Assembly: GCA_013397075.1 (NCBI GenBank)
Contig: VWZS01000638.1
Coordinates: 1,832,125 to 1,896,124 of the forward strand
Source of the DNA: Rhabdornis inornatus
Taxonomy: Eukaryota > Chordata > Aves > Passeriformes > Rhabdornithidae
Length of the DNA stretch: 64,000 nt
Direction: 5' to 3'
The notes beneath the pieces were generated by a model that was given only the letters and a program-made list of their open reading frames with translations, searched no databases and was not told the DNA's origin. The position numbers were made by a program, and so were the translations under genes. Below are positions 39,096-50,427 of the stretch, piece by piece. The stretch's first letter is position 1. Every line of letters starts with the position of its first letter.

Positions 39096-41524
39096 CCACT
39101 TCTTTAAGACTATGAAATAATGGACATAACACTATTTGCCATTATTATCCCTCCCATTAAAAAAGCTATTTCAATCACCGAAAACTTCTATAATGTTTTT
39201 TCCTTTCTAAAGCCAGATATTTCTAAAATGCCAATCAAAGCTCAACAATTTCAAGAGTTTGCAAAGTCATTTTTTCAGTATAAAATCTCTTTCAGCTGTC
39301 TTTTGACAAAGAATTTAATCTCAAATAACATTGGAAATTTGTCTTGTAAGAAGTCCTGGTCAGTTTTTAGAGATATGATGAAATCCCTTTTTTATCTGCT
39401 TGTTTTCTATACTTCATGTGCATGTACTAGCTCGCAAGAGAAAAAATTAAATACTCAAAAATACTGACATCTCAGTGTTCAACCAGCACTAAACCTGCCT
39501 ATTAATATAAGCTAAGTTGAAAGCCCCATAGACTTATCCTCGATACTTCATGCCCTTTTCCTCTGAATTTCAAACTTGTTTTTTCAGGAGCCTTTTATAA
39601 CCTCATGGAAATGGTTACCCAGAATTAAAATGTAATGGGAATCACAGCACCTTTTATCAGCGCCTCTTTGAAAATCAACTATTTTCAAGATTTTTTAGGC
39701 TTGCTGCAAAAGCTGTCTCAAACCAGATCACTCAAAGCAGTGATGAAAATGTTCACTACACAACCAATGGCACATGATGTACAGTTTAGACATATATGGC
39801 TAAATCAGCTTCACAAGAAATGCCTGACAGGGGTCAAAGTACAAAACTCCGCCTACCAGCAGTGTGGGACAACTCAGGTTATGTCATTATTCTGGTTTTC
39901 CTCCTCCATCCTGCATTTCCTCTCATATTCTTCCACTATCCTCCACAACACCGTGCACCCCACTCACTGCATTTCCTTCAGGTGACATCTCCCCTTACAC
40001 AGCTCATGAGTCACAGAAGACCATTCCCAGTGAATAAGGGAATCATTATCCCCTTGATGGGTCTTAATTCTGGGGATGAGAGCAGGCTGCTGCACCATAG
40101 GCAAAAGAGAAGGAAAGCAATGTCTGAGATCATGAAATGGGGATACCACACTCACAGTTGTCTTCTCAGGATATGTGAAATCTCTGTGTGCTCAGGGTCA
40201 GTGACAGCTCAGGAGAATGAAATGCTAAACTCTTAACAAAGCTACAGTACACATGGGAAAATCCTACTTACATAATCTAAGACTGAAACTAAACTCATAT
40301 TCTGTATAAAGTTCCAACTATAAATGCAGACAATCTTTTTTTCCCTTTTTCTACTTGCTATCATGATCACATACATTTTTCTCACTGGAAAAAAAAAAAA
40401 GAAAAGAAAACAATATACTGCCCATATCTATTTCTATTGGACTACATTGGCAAATAATGCCTGCTGAAATTTTCCAAAATGCTTTATCCTAACACTGACA
40501 CCTGGCAAAAGAAAAATCAGCTTTAATATTAGCTGGGCTAAGTGGTATAAATGAAAAAAAATGGTGATGATGAATGTGGATGGACATCAGTAATAGCCCA
40601 ATAAATTGAATAAACTGAAAATTCAGTATCAAGTACAAAGGCTTTTCATGACAAATGTGGGTTTGAGTTTATGGGGTTTTTTCTAATTAGAATATAATTA
40701 GGATTTATATTTCCCTGTGATTGATAGCACACTGTAGATAACACAAAAATGCTGGGTCAATTTTTCTGCTGGGGTATCTCTGTGAAAGGCAGCTGACAAG
40801 CAGCAAATTTGTCTTTTTTTTTTCTACTTGGCTACAATCATGTGTTTATCACATGTGTCTGTACAGTGTTAAGGCAGATATATTCTCCAACACTGACCAT
40901 TCTTCTGTACTCATGGATGAACATTTGACCAAAAACAAGCTTTAATCACAAATAATTACCCCTCTTTATAGAAAGACCAATCCTTACATCAGAGGAAGGA
41001 GAAAATCATGTGTAACTTTAGAAAAGCAATTTTAGTCCATGAATAATAACTAGCTGTGGATCAGAAGGAACAGTTCACAAAAAATATAGGTGTAAGTTTT
41101 CTGAAACAAACTTAAAATTTTTGCAGGTAGTAAATACATTCAGAAATCCAAAGTCCTTTTAATTAATGACTAAAGAGCAAAAGTGCTGAGTCACCTGATA
41201 ATGTAATTACAATGAGTCATTTAACCAACCAGTGCATTTCAGATACACTTCTGAAGATGAGAGATTAAAAAAAATAAAAATCCCCTTTGGGTAGTTTTTT
41301 CAGTGTTTTCATAAGATATTAGGGGTTTTCCCTCATTTAAAAAGCCCGTTTCATCTGCTCTCAGGAGTGTATCCTGACTGTAACAATGCAATTCATTCTG
41401 TCACTAGAAGAACAAACACAACTTTGCTCTCCTTTCATGTGTCATCATTAATTTAACTAGATAAATTAATATTTCAGGATGTTTTAGGATTTTGTTGCTT
41501 ATGTCTACTAAAGAGAACAAGGAA
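39096..41524. other. Unique non-coding stretch, no gene seen
   Basis: No gene is supported. The open frame at 39796-40236 (146 codons) overlaps another plus-strand frame at 39635-39985 and has no domain, and neither shows splice or promoter context. I see no repeat other than short A and T runs. Confidence 0.6.
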
Positions 41525-41855
41525 TCAAACACAGTCTTCTCCTTGTCTTTCCAAATAATTCCCTCCCAAAGCTAGGTCCAAAAGGCAGCAGGGCCAGGTG
41601 CACGCATCGAAGTCCTGCCAGCCGAGCCCCAGCAGCAGGGGCATGAAAAGCACACAGCCAAGAGCAGATGCAGAACACCAGCCAAGCCCCTGGCTGAATT
41701 TCATGTAGCTCCTGTTCTGCTGCCAGAGGAGAGCTCTGGCCACCTGCCTGGCCAGCTCACGACCAGCCAGCCCCACACCACTGGAGAGCCCCAGCAGCAC
41801 CAGCAGCACCTCCTCAGGGTTCTGCTGGAGAGCAATGCATTCACACTGGCAGTAG
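41525..41855 (-). CDS. Candidate terminal exon of an unrecognised protein (or gene remnant)
   Basis: On the minus strand an open frame runs from a splice-acceptor-like site (TTTTCTGAGTTCACCTTTAG, AG at 41857-41856) to a stop codon at about 41525. It encodes roughly 109 residues, starting YCQCECIALQQNPEEVLLVL. The order is a Cys-rich start (C-x-C-x-C), a Leu-rich hydrophobic segment (LLVLLGLSSGVGLAG), an Arg-containing amphipathic part, and a second hydrophobic segment (LGCVLFMPLLLGLGW). The second segment is followed by CTWPCC. The block is clearly richer in G+C than its surroundings. Splicing to the block at 42091-42169 keeps the frame open. I do not recognise the family. A short Cys-rich protein with membrane segments is one reading. 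A CTG-rich chance frame or a pseudogene is equally possible. Confidence 0.3.
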
Positions 41856-42090
41856 CTAAAGGTGAACTCAGAAAAGAACAGCTGTTAGCCATGTAACTGA
41901 GCAAGAAAGCAGCAGAGACTTAAGGTACCTTGGGGATTAATGACTATGCCCAGAGACACTGTGCCAGGATAGCCACCTCAAGTACCAACAAAACACCGAT
42001 TCAGCATGGACTACCTGCCCAAGCACTTACTGGGACCTGTTTCACAGCACCTTTCTGGAGCTGACTACATTAAAGCAAGCTCATACTCAC
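41856..42090 (-). other. Candidate short intron
   Basis: If the two blocks on either side are exons, this 235-bp segment begins with GTGAGTATG (a strong donor: exon end GATAG, intron GTGAGT) and ends in TTTAG. It contains in-frame stops, which would force it to be removed. This is inference from splice-site form only. Confidence 0.25.
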
Positions 42091-42169
42091 CTATCCTCTG
42101 TGCATCCAGCTGAATTGTGGTTAAATATCTTCTTGCTCTTGAGAACAGGGACATCAGCAGGACACAGCT
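42091..42169 (-). CDS. Candidate internal exon of the same unrecognised protein
   Basis: This is a 79-bp minus-strand block between TTTCCCACACAG (acceptor) and GTGAGTATG (donor). In the frame that joins to 41855 it encodes LCPADVPVLKSKKIFNHNSA, then GCTED, and the split codon AG|C gives Ser. With the next block it forms a run of five cysteines in about 35 residues. Both splice sites are good matches and the phases agree (two bases complete the previous codon, two are carried over). No upstream exon is seen. Within 40 bp upstream the sequence turns into a CR1 element, so any further exon would be beyond 43.8 kb or lost. The evidence is suggestive only. Confidence 0.28.
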
Positions 42170-42204
42170 CTGTGTGGGAAAGGCAGACACTGGATCATGT
42201 TTGC

Positions 42205-42936
42205 CCTCCAGCAGATCAACGCTCCCACCCATGGTGGCACCTGCAAACTGACTAAGGATACATTGGATCCCCTCATCCAGATCATTGATAAAGACATTAA
42301 ACAGCTCCCTAGTCCTGAGCCCTCAGAACACCACTACTCGCCAGTCACCAGCTGGATGTAACTCAGTTTACCACGTCTCTCTGGCCCTGGCCATTCAGAC
42401 CATTTTCTACGCATTGAGCAGTGAACCCATGCAAGCCATGAGCACCCAGTTTCATCAGGATAATGCAATGGGAAACAGCGTCAAGGTGGACTAAAGTGCA
42501 GGCAGACAACATCCACAGCCTTTCCCTATCTACTAAGTGGGTCATCTGTCATAGAAGGAGATGAGGTTGGTCAAGCAGGACCTGCCTTTCACAAACCCAT
42601 GCTGGCTGGCCTGACTGTCTGATTGTCCTATATGTGCTGTCTGATAGCACTCAAGATGATCTGCTCCAGGACATTTCCTGGCACCAAGCTCAGGATGACA
42701 GGCCTGTAGTTCCCCAGATTTTCCTTCTAGATTTTTCTGTAGATTGACATCACATCAGCTAACTTCCAGTCACCTGGGACCTCCCCAGTTAGTCAGGACT
42801 GCTGTAAATGATGGGAAGTGGCTTGGTGGTCTCTTCTGTGAGCTCCCTTGGTACCCTGGGGTGGATTCCATCTGACCCTATAGGCTCGTGTGTGTCAAAG
42901 TGGTTTAGAAGGTCACTGACCATTTCCCCTTCCTGG
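42205..42936 (-). mobile_element. Older CR1 LINE, ORF2 (RT) part, left half of an interrupted element
   Basis: Reverse complement of CR1 ORF2. Blocks in plus-strand order are GCCCTCCAGCAGATCAACGC, GGATCCCCTCATCCAGATCA, TTGATAAAGACATTAAACAG, GACAACATCCACAGCCTTTC, TCATAGAAGGAGATGAGGTT, AAGCAGGACCTGCCTTTCAC, GACAGGCCTGTAGTTCCCCA and GACCTCCCCAGTTAGTCAGG. Antisense translation would give the RT palm and thumb region (motifs around PF/YRPVSLTS through the QRPFL-like segment), but stops and indels break it. The element lacks its own 3' end on the left side, which is unusual for CR1, and continues after the insert at 43474. Confidence 0.9.
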
Positions 42937-43473
42937 AATCATAGACTATGCTGAATTGGAAGGGACCAACAAGAATCACTGAGTCCAACTCCTGGCCCTT
43001 CACAGAACAATCCAAGATGTGCCTGAGAGCATCGTCCAAATGCTTCTGTCATTCTGTCAGGCTTGGTGCTGGGACCATTTCCTGGGGAGCTGTTCCAGTG
43101 CCCAACCATCCTCTGCATGTAGAACCTCTTCCTGACATCCAACCTAAAGCTCCCCTGACACAACTTCAGGTCAATTCCTTGAGTCCTGTCACTGGTCACA
43201 AGAGTGAAGAAATTGGTACCTTCCCCTCACAAGGAAGCTGTAGGCTATGATGAGGCCTCCTCTCAGTCTCCTACAGGCTGAACAGACCAAGTGTCCTCAG
43301 CCACTTCCCATACAGCTTCTCCTCCAGACCCTTCACCATCCTGATGGCCCTCCTTTGGACACTCTCTAAGAGCTTAATGCCTTTTTTGGTGCCCAAAGCT
43401 GCACACAACGCTCAAGGGGCCCACACCAGTGTGAACAGAGCAGGAAAATCACCTCCTTTGCCTGATTGGTGAT
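42937..43473 (-). mobile_element. Younger CR1 LINE inserted inside the older one
   Basis: Starts with AATCATAGACTATGCTGAAT, GGAAGGGACCAACAAGAATC and CTGAGTCCAACTCCTGG. It continues through TCCCCTGACACAACTTCAGG, GAGTCCTGTCACTGGTCACA, CTCCTACAGGCTGAACAGAC, CCATCCTGATGGCCCTCCTT and GCAGGAAAATCACCTCCTTT. It is a 5'-truncated CR1 of about 540 bp in minus orientation, complete at its 3' end. It splits the older element between ACCATTTCCCCTT and GATTATAGGGGTTTCATTCT, which are contiguous in the family consensus. The insertion therefore came later. Confidence 0.92.
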
Positions 43474-43826
43474 CGATTATAGGGGTTTCATTCTGCTCCC
43501 TCTCCCTGACTTTCAGTTCACAGGCTTGGTACCTAGAGAGCAGCCCATCTTACTATTGAAGACTGAGGCAAAGAAAGCACTAAGTACCTCCAGTTTCCCC
43601 ATCCTTCATCACTGTATCTTCTTCCTCACCTGCTTGTCTTCCAGCATGTGGGGACCAACTGCTTCCATACCTTTAAGATCTCCTTCTTGGAGAATGTCCA
43701 TCCTTCCTGGACTCCTTTGTTCTTCAGGGCTGCCTCCCAATGGACTCTGCCAGAGATGCTCCTAAGCAGGCCACACTCTGCCCTCTGCAAGTCCAAGGTA
43801 GCTATTTTGCTAACATCAGCTGCAAA
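43474..43826 (-). mobile_element. Older CR1 LINE, right half (endonuclease-RT linker part)
   Basis: Continuation of the element at 42205-42936. Blocks are GATTATAGGGGTTTCATTCT, TTACTATTGAAGACTGAGGC, AAAGAAAGCACTAAGTACCT, then a deletion of part of the consensus near 43640. They resume with GCATGTGGGGACCAACTGCT, CTTGGAGAATGTCCATCCTT, CTGGACTCCTTTGTTCTTCA and GCAAGTCCAAGGTAGCTATT. It is minus strand and degenerate. It ends at the 5' truncation point near 43826. Confidence 0.88.
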
Positions 43827-46800
43827 GAAATAAACACAGATCTAAGTCCACTGAACTGCCACTGGGAGTATTAGAAGCTTGATTTACCAAGCCCCAAGTG
43901 AGTTTCATTCTCTTTTACAATTACAGAGGTAAAATTTTTAAGACTCGTATAACACCACAAATAAGCAGTTCCAGTTATAGATCTAACACTTATTTTTACC
44001 ATAGTGAAAAAACAAGTTAAAATGTCTTTTTTATCTCTAAGGTGAAATGAGATAACTAAATAAAACCCCACAGTATAAATGGGTATTTTAATACAGATAG
44101 CATTCAACAGCTTTGGTGTCACAGAGAAAATAAATGCAGAGAAATGTGGGTTTGACATTTTTCCCCAGAGCCTAATTAAAATAAGCAAAGTAAAATGCAC
44201 AGAAATAAAATATGTCTAGCAAATATGTTTCTCCTAGCTTGATTTGCTACACACTACTGCACCAATGGGAATATTATCCACAAATTATACTTCATATTAA
44301 GGACAGATGAAATTGTTAATATGTACTATGTAAGGCATAATGAATTACAGACAGTCTCCAATTAGAGTTTTTTTCCAGAATAAATAGCCATTATGGTCTA
44401 GATTAATAGATATTACAGCCAGAGGGGACTACCGTGATCATCTTTGACCATTGTTATCATTGCTTTTCAGTGCATAAATCAATTGTTAAAACCTTACTTT
44501 AGATATAATTTAATTATGAGTTATGTAACAAAACATAAAGAAGGTTCACTGAAATAGCCTATAATTAAGTTCAATGATTTGCTACCGTCCCCTTCATTCC
44601 ATCATTATTAAGATTTGTTCTTCCTGTAGTTCATGAAATTTAGTAGAATTTACAGCACTGAAGTTCCAAGTGGTACGGTTATTCAAAAAAAACACAGCAT
44701 TTACGTAAAGAATTAGGAATTCCTCTAGAATTAGGCCCGCTCAGGAAAGAAGGATTCACATCTTAAAATAAATTTAAAAAAAAAAAAAAAAAAAAAGGAA
44801 AGTGGCACGCGATATACCAGATTCCTATTGTGAAGCACAAATTCCTCACAACACTGGGAGACATTGCAGAACAAAAATACTATTAGAACTGTTTCAAAGG
44901 GAACATTTTTGGCTAGGATAGAAACTTTTGACATTATTTATTAGGTTCAAAAATGCCTAACAAAGGCCTAACAATAGTCCTGTGGAAACCACTACATCTG
45001 AGGCACTTTCTGTTGTTATGTGCAGGCATTGATTTGAAGATGGCCAGCATTAGTAGAACAATTCCCTCACAGCAGTCAATGCAAGTGAGCATTCATACAC
45101 ACACAAGCAAAAGCCTGTGAACAAACCATATGGAAACAAGAAAAAAAGTAAACATTTATTAACCTCTTTGTGGGAAGATGGGTGGAAGAACAGGCAAGCA
45201 GGGAAGGAGATGGTCATGCCAAATTTCTGCAAAAGAAGGTGTTTGCTCCGAGCCTTTTTTTTTGTGTGTGTGGAATATGAAAAAGGCTGGAGAATGTCTT
45301 CAGTGCCATGGAAACTGGGGCTTCTGGGGCTGCCAGCAGTGCCACCACCCTCGGCCACCCAGACACACATACTGCATGACACTCAGGTTGTCAGGTTTGG
45401 ATGCTGCTCCTGCCCCCTTCCTCACCCATGGCTGAGAGGACACTGGCAAATGTGGAAAAAGCTATGCAAATTTATGGGAAAATAAACATAACTGAGGATT
45501 TGGCTCAGCAACTATGACATATAGACATACACACAGTGAAACAGAAAGACTTCTTATTCTCACTGCAGGTATAGAGAAATACATAAAACCTGTGCATCTG
45601 GTGCAGGCAGAAGGTTTGTGAGTGGTGGAGGCCGATGAAATGGTGCCTGTAGACCACCTGACACAAAGGAAGACCATCTTCTTACCATAGTGAGGCCAGA
45701 AAGTCACGTCCATCCTCACCTGAAGGTGGACATACTGAGGCAGTGACCAAAACCTTGTTTGACTCATAAGGTCACTGGGACCTGAATATCTTATGCCATT
45801 GAACAGCCAGAGTAACATCTCACAATTAAACTGCTGAGAGTTACAGCTCAGTTCCTCTTCCTTTGCATTAACCTCAGTATCAGTTTCCTTGTGATAGAAA
45901 TTCTCATTTTCCAGTGTAATTAGTATTTAAATTGATGTTGGAGGAAAGGGAGAGGAGCTCCAAGCTTTGGAAAATGCACTCTAAAGATAGGTCTTTCATT
46001 TGCATTTAAAATGTGATGAATGGAGTTACTGGTTTCTGAAATACGCTACAGAATATTAGCTGTTATAAAGAAATCTCAAATAGGCTTCGTTTGGTGCTGT
46101 TGAAGATGAAAGAACAAATGAGTCCATTCAAGGAAGGAGGAGAGACCTAACACAGAACCAATTTGTCCCTGGCCCAGCAGATGCTCTCTCACAACTTATT
46201 AACCTGGGCAATGCCCCACCACAGCCCAGGGAGCAGCTCACCTCTTCTCTCACCAAGCCACAGCCTCCTGAAGCTTTGCTTTTGCACTGAATGCAGCAGC
46301 ATTTTCATCCAGTGCCAGTGTTGGCCCACAGGGTATATGGAGATTTGGGTCCTTATCCTCAGCCTGGTAGGGAAGACCCCCTGGGTGGGAATGACTTGGA
46401 AATGCCATGGTCACAATGGCACAACCCATTTGTCATCACCTCTGAAACAGACTGAAACAGATGGAGAAAAAAATCCCAAAAACTATACAGCAGAGCGAGC
46501 AACAAACACCAAGCTAAAGTTAGTGACTATCTTTCCTTTTACATGAAAGCACTGCTCTTCCAGTATTTATAGATGAAAGAACCTGAATTCCTAAATGCCA
46601 AGAGGGGATTTCTGAGTGCTGGGAGACAGAAATGCTGCCTGCTTCAATCCAGCAGCTCAGAATGTTTAAGATTAGCCCATATATCCACACAGCTACTCTT
46701 ACTTAAAAATCAGGTTGTATGCAGAAAGAAGAACCTTAAGATCCAGACAGAATGATAGATTGTATATGTTCTTCATTTTATTTGCCTTCTCCTCATTTAG

Positions 46801-47500
46801 ACCATTTGCTGCCAACAGTTTAACTCCCCACCGAGCCTGTCTCTTCTTCTGTTTGCTTTTAATTTTGGGTGAGTTTAGTTTCAAGCGTGATCAAAACAGG
46901 GTTTTTTTAATGGCTTACTTCAACTCATTTCTGAAAATGGGAAGACTCCTAGCAGTGAACACTCCTGTTTCCTGTGCACTAGACCTTGACAAGCAACGGC
47001 TGAATATTTTCCCACACCTCCTCTAGCCTGACTGGGAGGGACATGCTTTTGTATGGACAGTTTATTATGTTCAACATACATACATTATATTACTAGGGGG
47101 GTAGGCTACAAACAGGGCTTTAAAGAAAGGTCATAGCAAACATGCAATTTATATTAATTACTATGTGCACTTTGAACTGCACAAAAGTTCCTGAGTGCAT
47201 TCAACAGTTCCATATTTTCTGGGCATATCTCACTGCATTGCCTTAGAGTACATTGAAGAATGTTCTTAAGGATTCCCATTTCTGTAGTAAGTAATCTCTC
47301 AATCAGGAAAATATTGCCTCTGAAGGAAGTTCAAACACATGCTTTTAACTTCATTTAATGTCAAGTCCAAGATCGGATTTAAAATATCTTTTCTTTTGAA
47401 TGATGGCTTATTTTAGCAGACCACCTGAACATATTAGTGTGATTATTATGCTACAAAGCATATAAGAATAGTAATTTGTATTAAATTACAGTATTCTAGC
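43827..47500. other. Unique non-coding stretch, no gene seen
   Basis: No gene is supported. Frames of 109-127 codons (minus 43871-44200, plus 45117-45485, plus 46163-46546) have no domain and overlap antisense frames. A pure A run of 21 lies at 44776-44796. The locally GC-richer part at 45290-45440 contains overlapping frames on both strands, none recognised. Confidence 0.6.
44776..44796 (+). repeat. Poly(A) run of 21
   Basis: Twenty-one consecutive A bases, preceded by AATAAATTT. The AATAAA is only a few bases before the run, too close for a normal cleavage position, so I treat it as a simple repeat rather than a retrocopy tail. Confidence 0.85.
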
Positions 47501-47602
47501 TATTGAACCATATAATATCCTGAGCTGGAAGGAACTCACAAGGATTACTGAAGTCTACCTCCTGGCACAAGACAACCCCAGGAATCACTCCATGTTGGGT
47601 GT
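47501..47602 (-). mobile_element. CR1 LINE, 3'-terminal fragment
   Basis: TATTGAACCATATAATATCC is followed by GAGCTGGAAGGAACTCACAA, GGATTACTGAAGTC, AAGACAACCCCAGGAATCAC and TCCATGTTGGGTG. This is the reverse complement of the CR1 3' end, about 100 bp. It passes into very AT-rich sequence on its 5' side. Confidence 0.85.
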
Positions 47603-48929
47603 GATATAATATGCTATTACATTATATTACAATACTATAAATTATACTACTATGTATTACATTAAAATACGCATAAAATAATATTTTAATTAAATTTATT
47701 TAAATAATTTGAATTAAACTATTAAAATGCTGTTTCAGTGATTTTAATTATAACAAGGGGCAATATGTTATGGTTCTTACTGTATATTCCAGCTTAAGGT
47801 AAATTTTAAGTTTCTAACATTTTCATAAATTGTTTACTGCCTGTACAAATTAGTTTCAAGACTTACTGAAGATAATGATAACTTTTAAAATAATTTTAAA
47901 AGAGAAGTTATTTAAGTATTCTAGGTGGCTTTAGCCATATGGTATATGTAAAAAAAAATTGAAACCAGTAAACATTTATTATTAAAACAATAATCTAAAT
48001 GTAGAGATACCAGAATTTAGAAAACAGTAGGACAGTGGATCCAAAGAATCAGTTTTGGTCAGAGACTGAAGTCCTCAGTCTATGTGCAGTTCAAGAGGAA
48101 TTCGTGGTAAGAGCATTTCCCAAGAGCTTCCACAAGATTGTAGTAGAAGCTTTAAGAAAATATACCAGTAATAACAGGTTTTATAAAGAACTTCTTATCC
48201 ACACATCTCTTGAGAGGAACATATACAATTGATTTGACATTAAAATTATGCCACCAGCTGCTCCATCACTCATTGATTTCAGTCAGGTTTAAAATACTGT
48301 TCTGATGATGTCAAACCAAAAAAAGAAAATGAAATGTCATAGCCCACGATGTGCACAAACAGAAAAATGGAAACACTCAGGAGGTTTTGAAGCATATTAA
48401 GGGTTAAGAGAAGGCCAGGAGGTCTCCTAAGTCTGTTATTTGAGGATTGCTGTGGAAATGTATGTTCAAACTCCATTTTTGCCAGCAAGCACCTGGGAAG
48501 TGGTCAGCAAAATAAATGTGACAGCCCTATTCTTGTCCCAAAATGAAGCAGTATGTAAAGAGTGAAAATAACCATCTATGCTTGATTAATTAGGTTTGTA
48601 AGTATTCTTCAAGAACTAAACAATATTTCTAAAGATTTCAATAGTTCAAAGATTGCCCTATGGCCGCCTGGCCAATACATCTTCCAGCACACACAGTTTA
48701 CAAGCATTTTTCTTCCCAATATGTTGTCTTCGTTTGGTGTGACATTGTTTGAGCACAGGTCTGTTTGGGTCAGCGTGGTTTTCTTCACATCACAGCAGTG
48801 GTGCTGAGGACAGCACTCAGACCATACATCTTCCATGTCATTTCAGTCAAAGGCACATGATGCTTCCCAGTGCCCAATCAGGAAGGGTCCGGCGCTGGGA
48901 CAGGGGGGCATATTGGCAAACTCAGCTTT

Positions 48930-49060
48930 CTTAATGACAGCCATTGTTGCAGACAAACAAAAGCACGGTTCTGAATATTAGCATGCGGCCGTGTGTAAAG
49001 GTCATCTGTATGGTGCATCCATCATCTCCCAAAACAGGGGGCAAAATGCTTTAAAAAATC
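48930..49060. promoter_or_regulatory. Candidate conserved noncoding block
   Basis: A MEIS-type TGACAG (48935-48940) is followed immediately by the SOX-type CCATTGTT (48941-48948). AAGGTCA (nuclear-receptor half-site, 48998-49004) lies 50 bp further on. The block also contains the CpG-bearing GCATGCGGCCGTGTG, which is unusual for this window. Clustering of three different motif classes in complex sequence suggests an enhancer, but conservation is untested. Confidence 0.28.
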
Positions 49061-49140
49061 TGTCAAAACATGGTATTTTCAGAATACACCTCAAAGCTGG
49101 CAACTGATACAAGTGCAATGGCCACATTGAGCAGTGCTCC

Positions 49141-49167
49141 CTCCTCCTCCTCCTCCTCCTCCTCCTC
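49141..49167 (+). repeat. (CTC)9 trinucleotide array
   Basis: Nine CTC units, then GTCCTC. On the minus strand this gives an Arg-run in a chance open frame. No gene is associated. Confidence 0.95.
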
Positions 49168-50388
49168 GTCCTCAGCAATTCTGCACAGGGGCAGTGAAGA
49201 AAGAACACGAGATAATAGATATTGTCTTCTAACTGCAATTTAACTAGGCTACTCAATTAAAAATATTAATCTAATAATCTGTAATAGGTTGAACAGCAGT
49301 TCTTCCTATAAGTTAGAGCTCCAGAATTGCGCTCATCTTGACTAACTACTAATGGGTAGTCAGCAATGCTCTGGTGTTGAGGCTCATTCATGAAAGCATC
49401 TGAAAATTGAAATAAAAAGGATATAATTCAGAAGGCTAAAATCTTTGACTGATCCTTCAGTAGTCATGAAAATAATGCCAGTGAGGTTACACCAATTAAA
49501 TGTCAGTCGTATTATTTATATCAGCAACTGTTTCTCAATATATGACATTCACAGTCTGACCCTTAGATGGTATGGAAGGGACAAAACTGTTACAATTATT
49601 TTTAGAGGTCTCTTTAGTAAAATTAATAAAGGAATGACAGGAAAATTCCATTATCAGTGTTCATTCATTTAGTTAAATTAAATAGTTTAACTCCTTTGTT
49701 CACTGAACAAATGCAGGCTTCCAAATCATTTTCTGCCCCACTAAACAGTTAGAAGCCAGAAACATTATTTATTGGTCCTTTTGGCTTTAATAACTGTGCA
49801 ACATAGAACTGTACAGATACATACACAAAAGGAAAATCTGAATATTAAATTTCTGTAAAATTTCCTATTTTTTTAATTTGGGAAGACTATTTATTTAACA
49901 GTGGGACAATGAAGGGGAAGAACACTGGAATACTCACAAGCATTTTGTGTGAGCAAGGGTGAACCTGGCTGATGCCCCAAGCCCCTCCAGCAAGGGGGCT
50001 GCAGCAGTGGGGCTCCTGGATGCTTCCCCAGTTGTGCTGATGTGGCAGCAGATAAGTGCCTACCACTTTGTGACAAAACCCTTGGATGCATGGCTGAGCT
50101 CCCTGAATCCAGAAATGCTTCCCAGAGACTTCTCTTACGGCTCCCTGTTTCCAAAAGCTCTCTCCTAAAAGCCAGTAGCAGGTATGTTGCTCCTGGTCAT
50201 TACTGCTCTTACCTCCCTGGATGCCGACCAGGAACAAAGGACAGGTTTGGTCACTACCTTCTCAATCCACCCCAGGTGACAGCTCATCCCACACTCCATG
50301 GCTGCAAACAGAGGTCAGTGGTCCCTGCCACCACAAACAAGGCTCCAACCCACATTTCAGGTGACACCTACCTGCCAGTCAGATACAA

Positions 50389-50427
50389 CCATACAAGAGG
50401 CCTCTTGTAGAGCCATACAAGAGGCCT
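50389..50427. repeat. 18-bp perfect palindrome with overlapping direct repeat
   Basis: TACAAGAGG followed by its exact inverse CCTCTTGTA forms a perfect 18-bp palindrome at 50392-50409. The 15-mer CCATACAAGAGGCCT occurs at 50389-50403 and again at 50413-50427. The second copy lacks the inverse arm. It looks like a local duplication involving one palindrome arm. Confidence 0.9.

Noticed and set aside
39796..40236. 146-codon plus-strand open frame
   Set aside because: No recognisable domain, overlaps another plus-strand open frame, and has no splice or promoter context. The length is within what chance gives over 64 kb.
3566..47602. Apparent minus-strand bias of CR1 copies (about eight minus, three plus)
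   Set aside because: The numbers are too small to differ from chance, and the nested pair counts one locus twice.
49002..49256. Minus-strand frame with an Arg run
   Set aside because: The Arg run is the translation of the (CTC)9 array, and no domain surrounds it.
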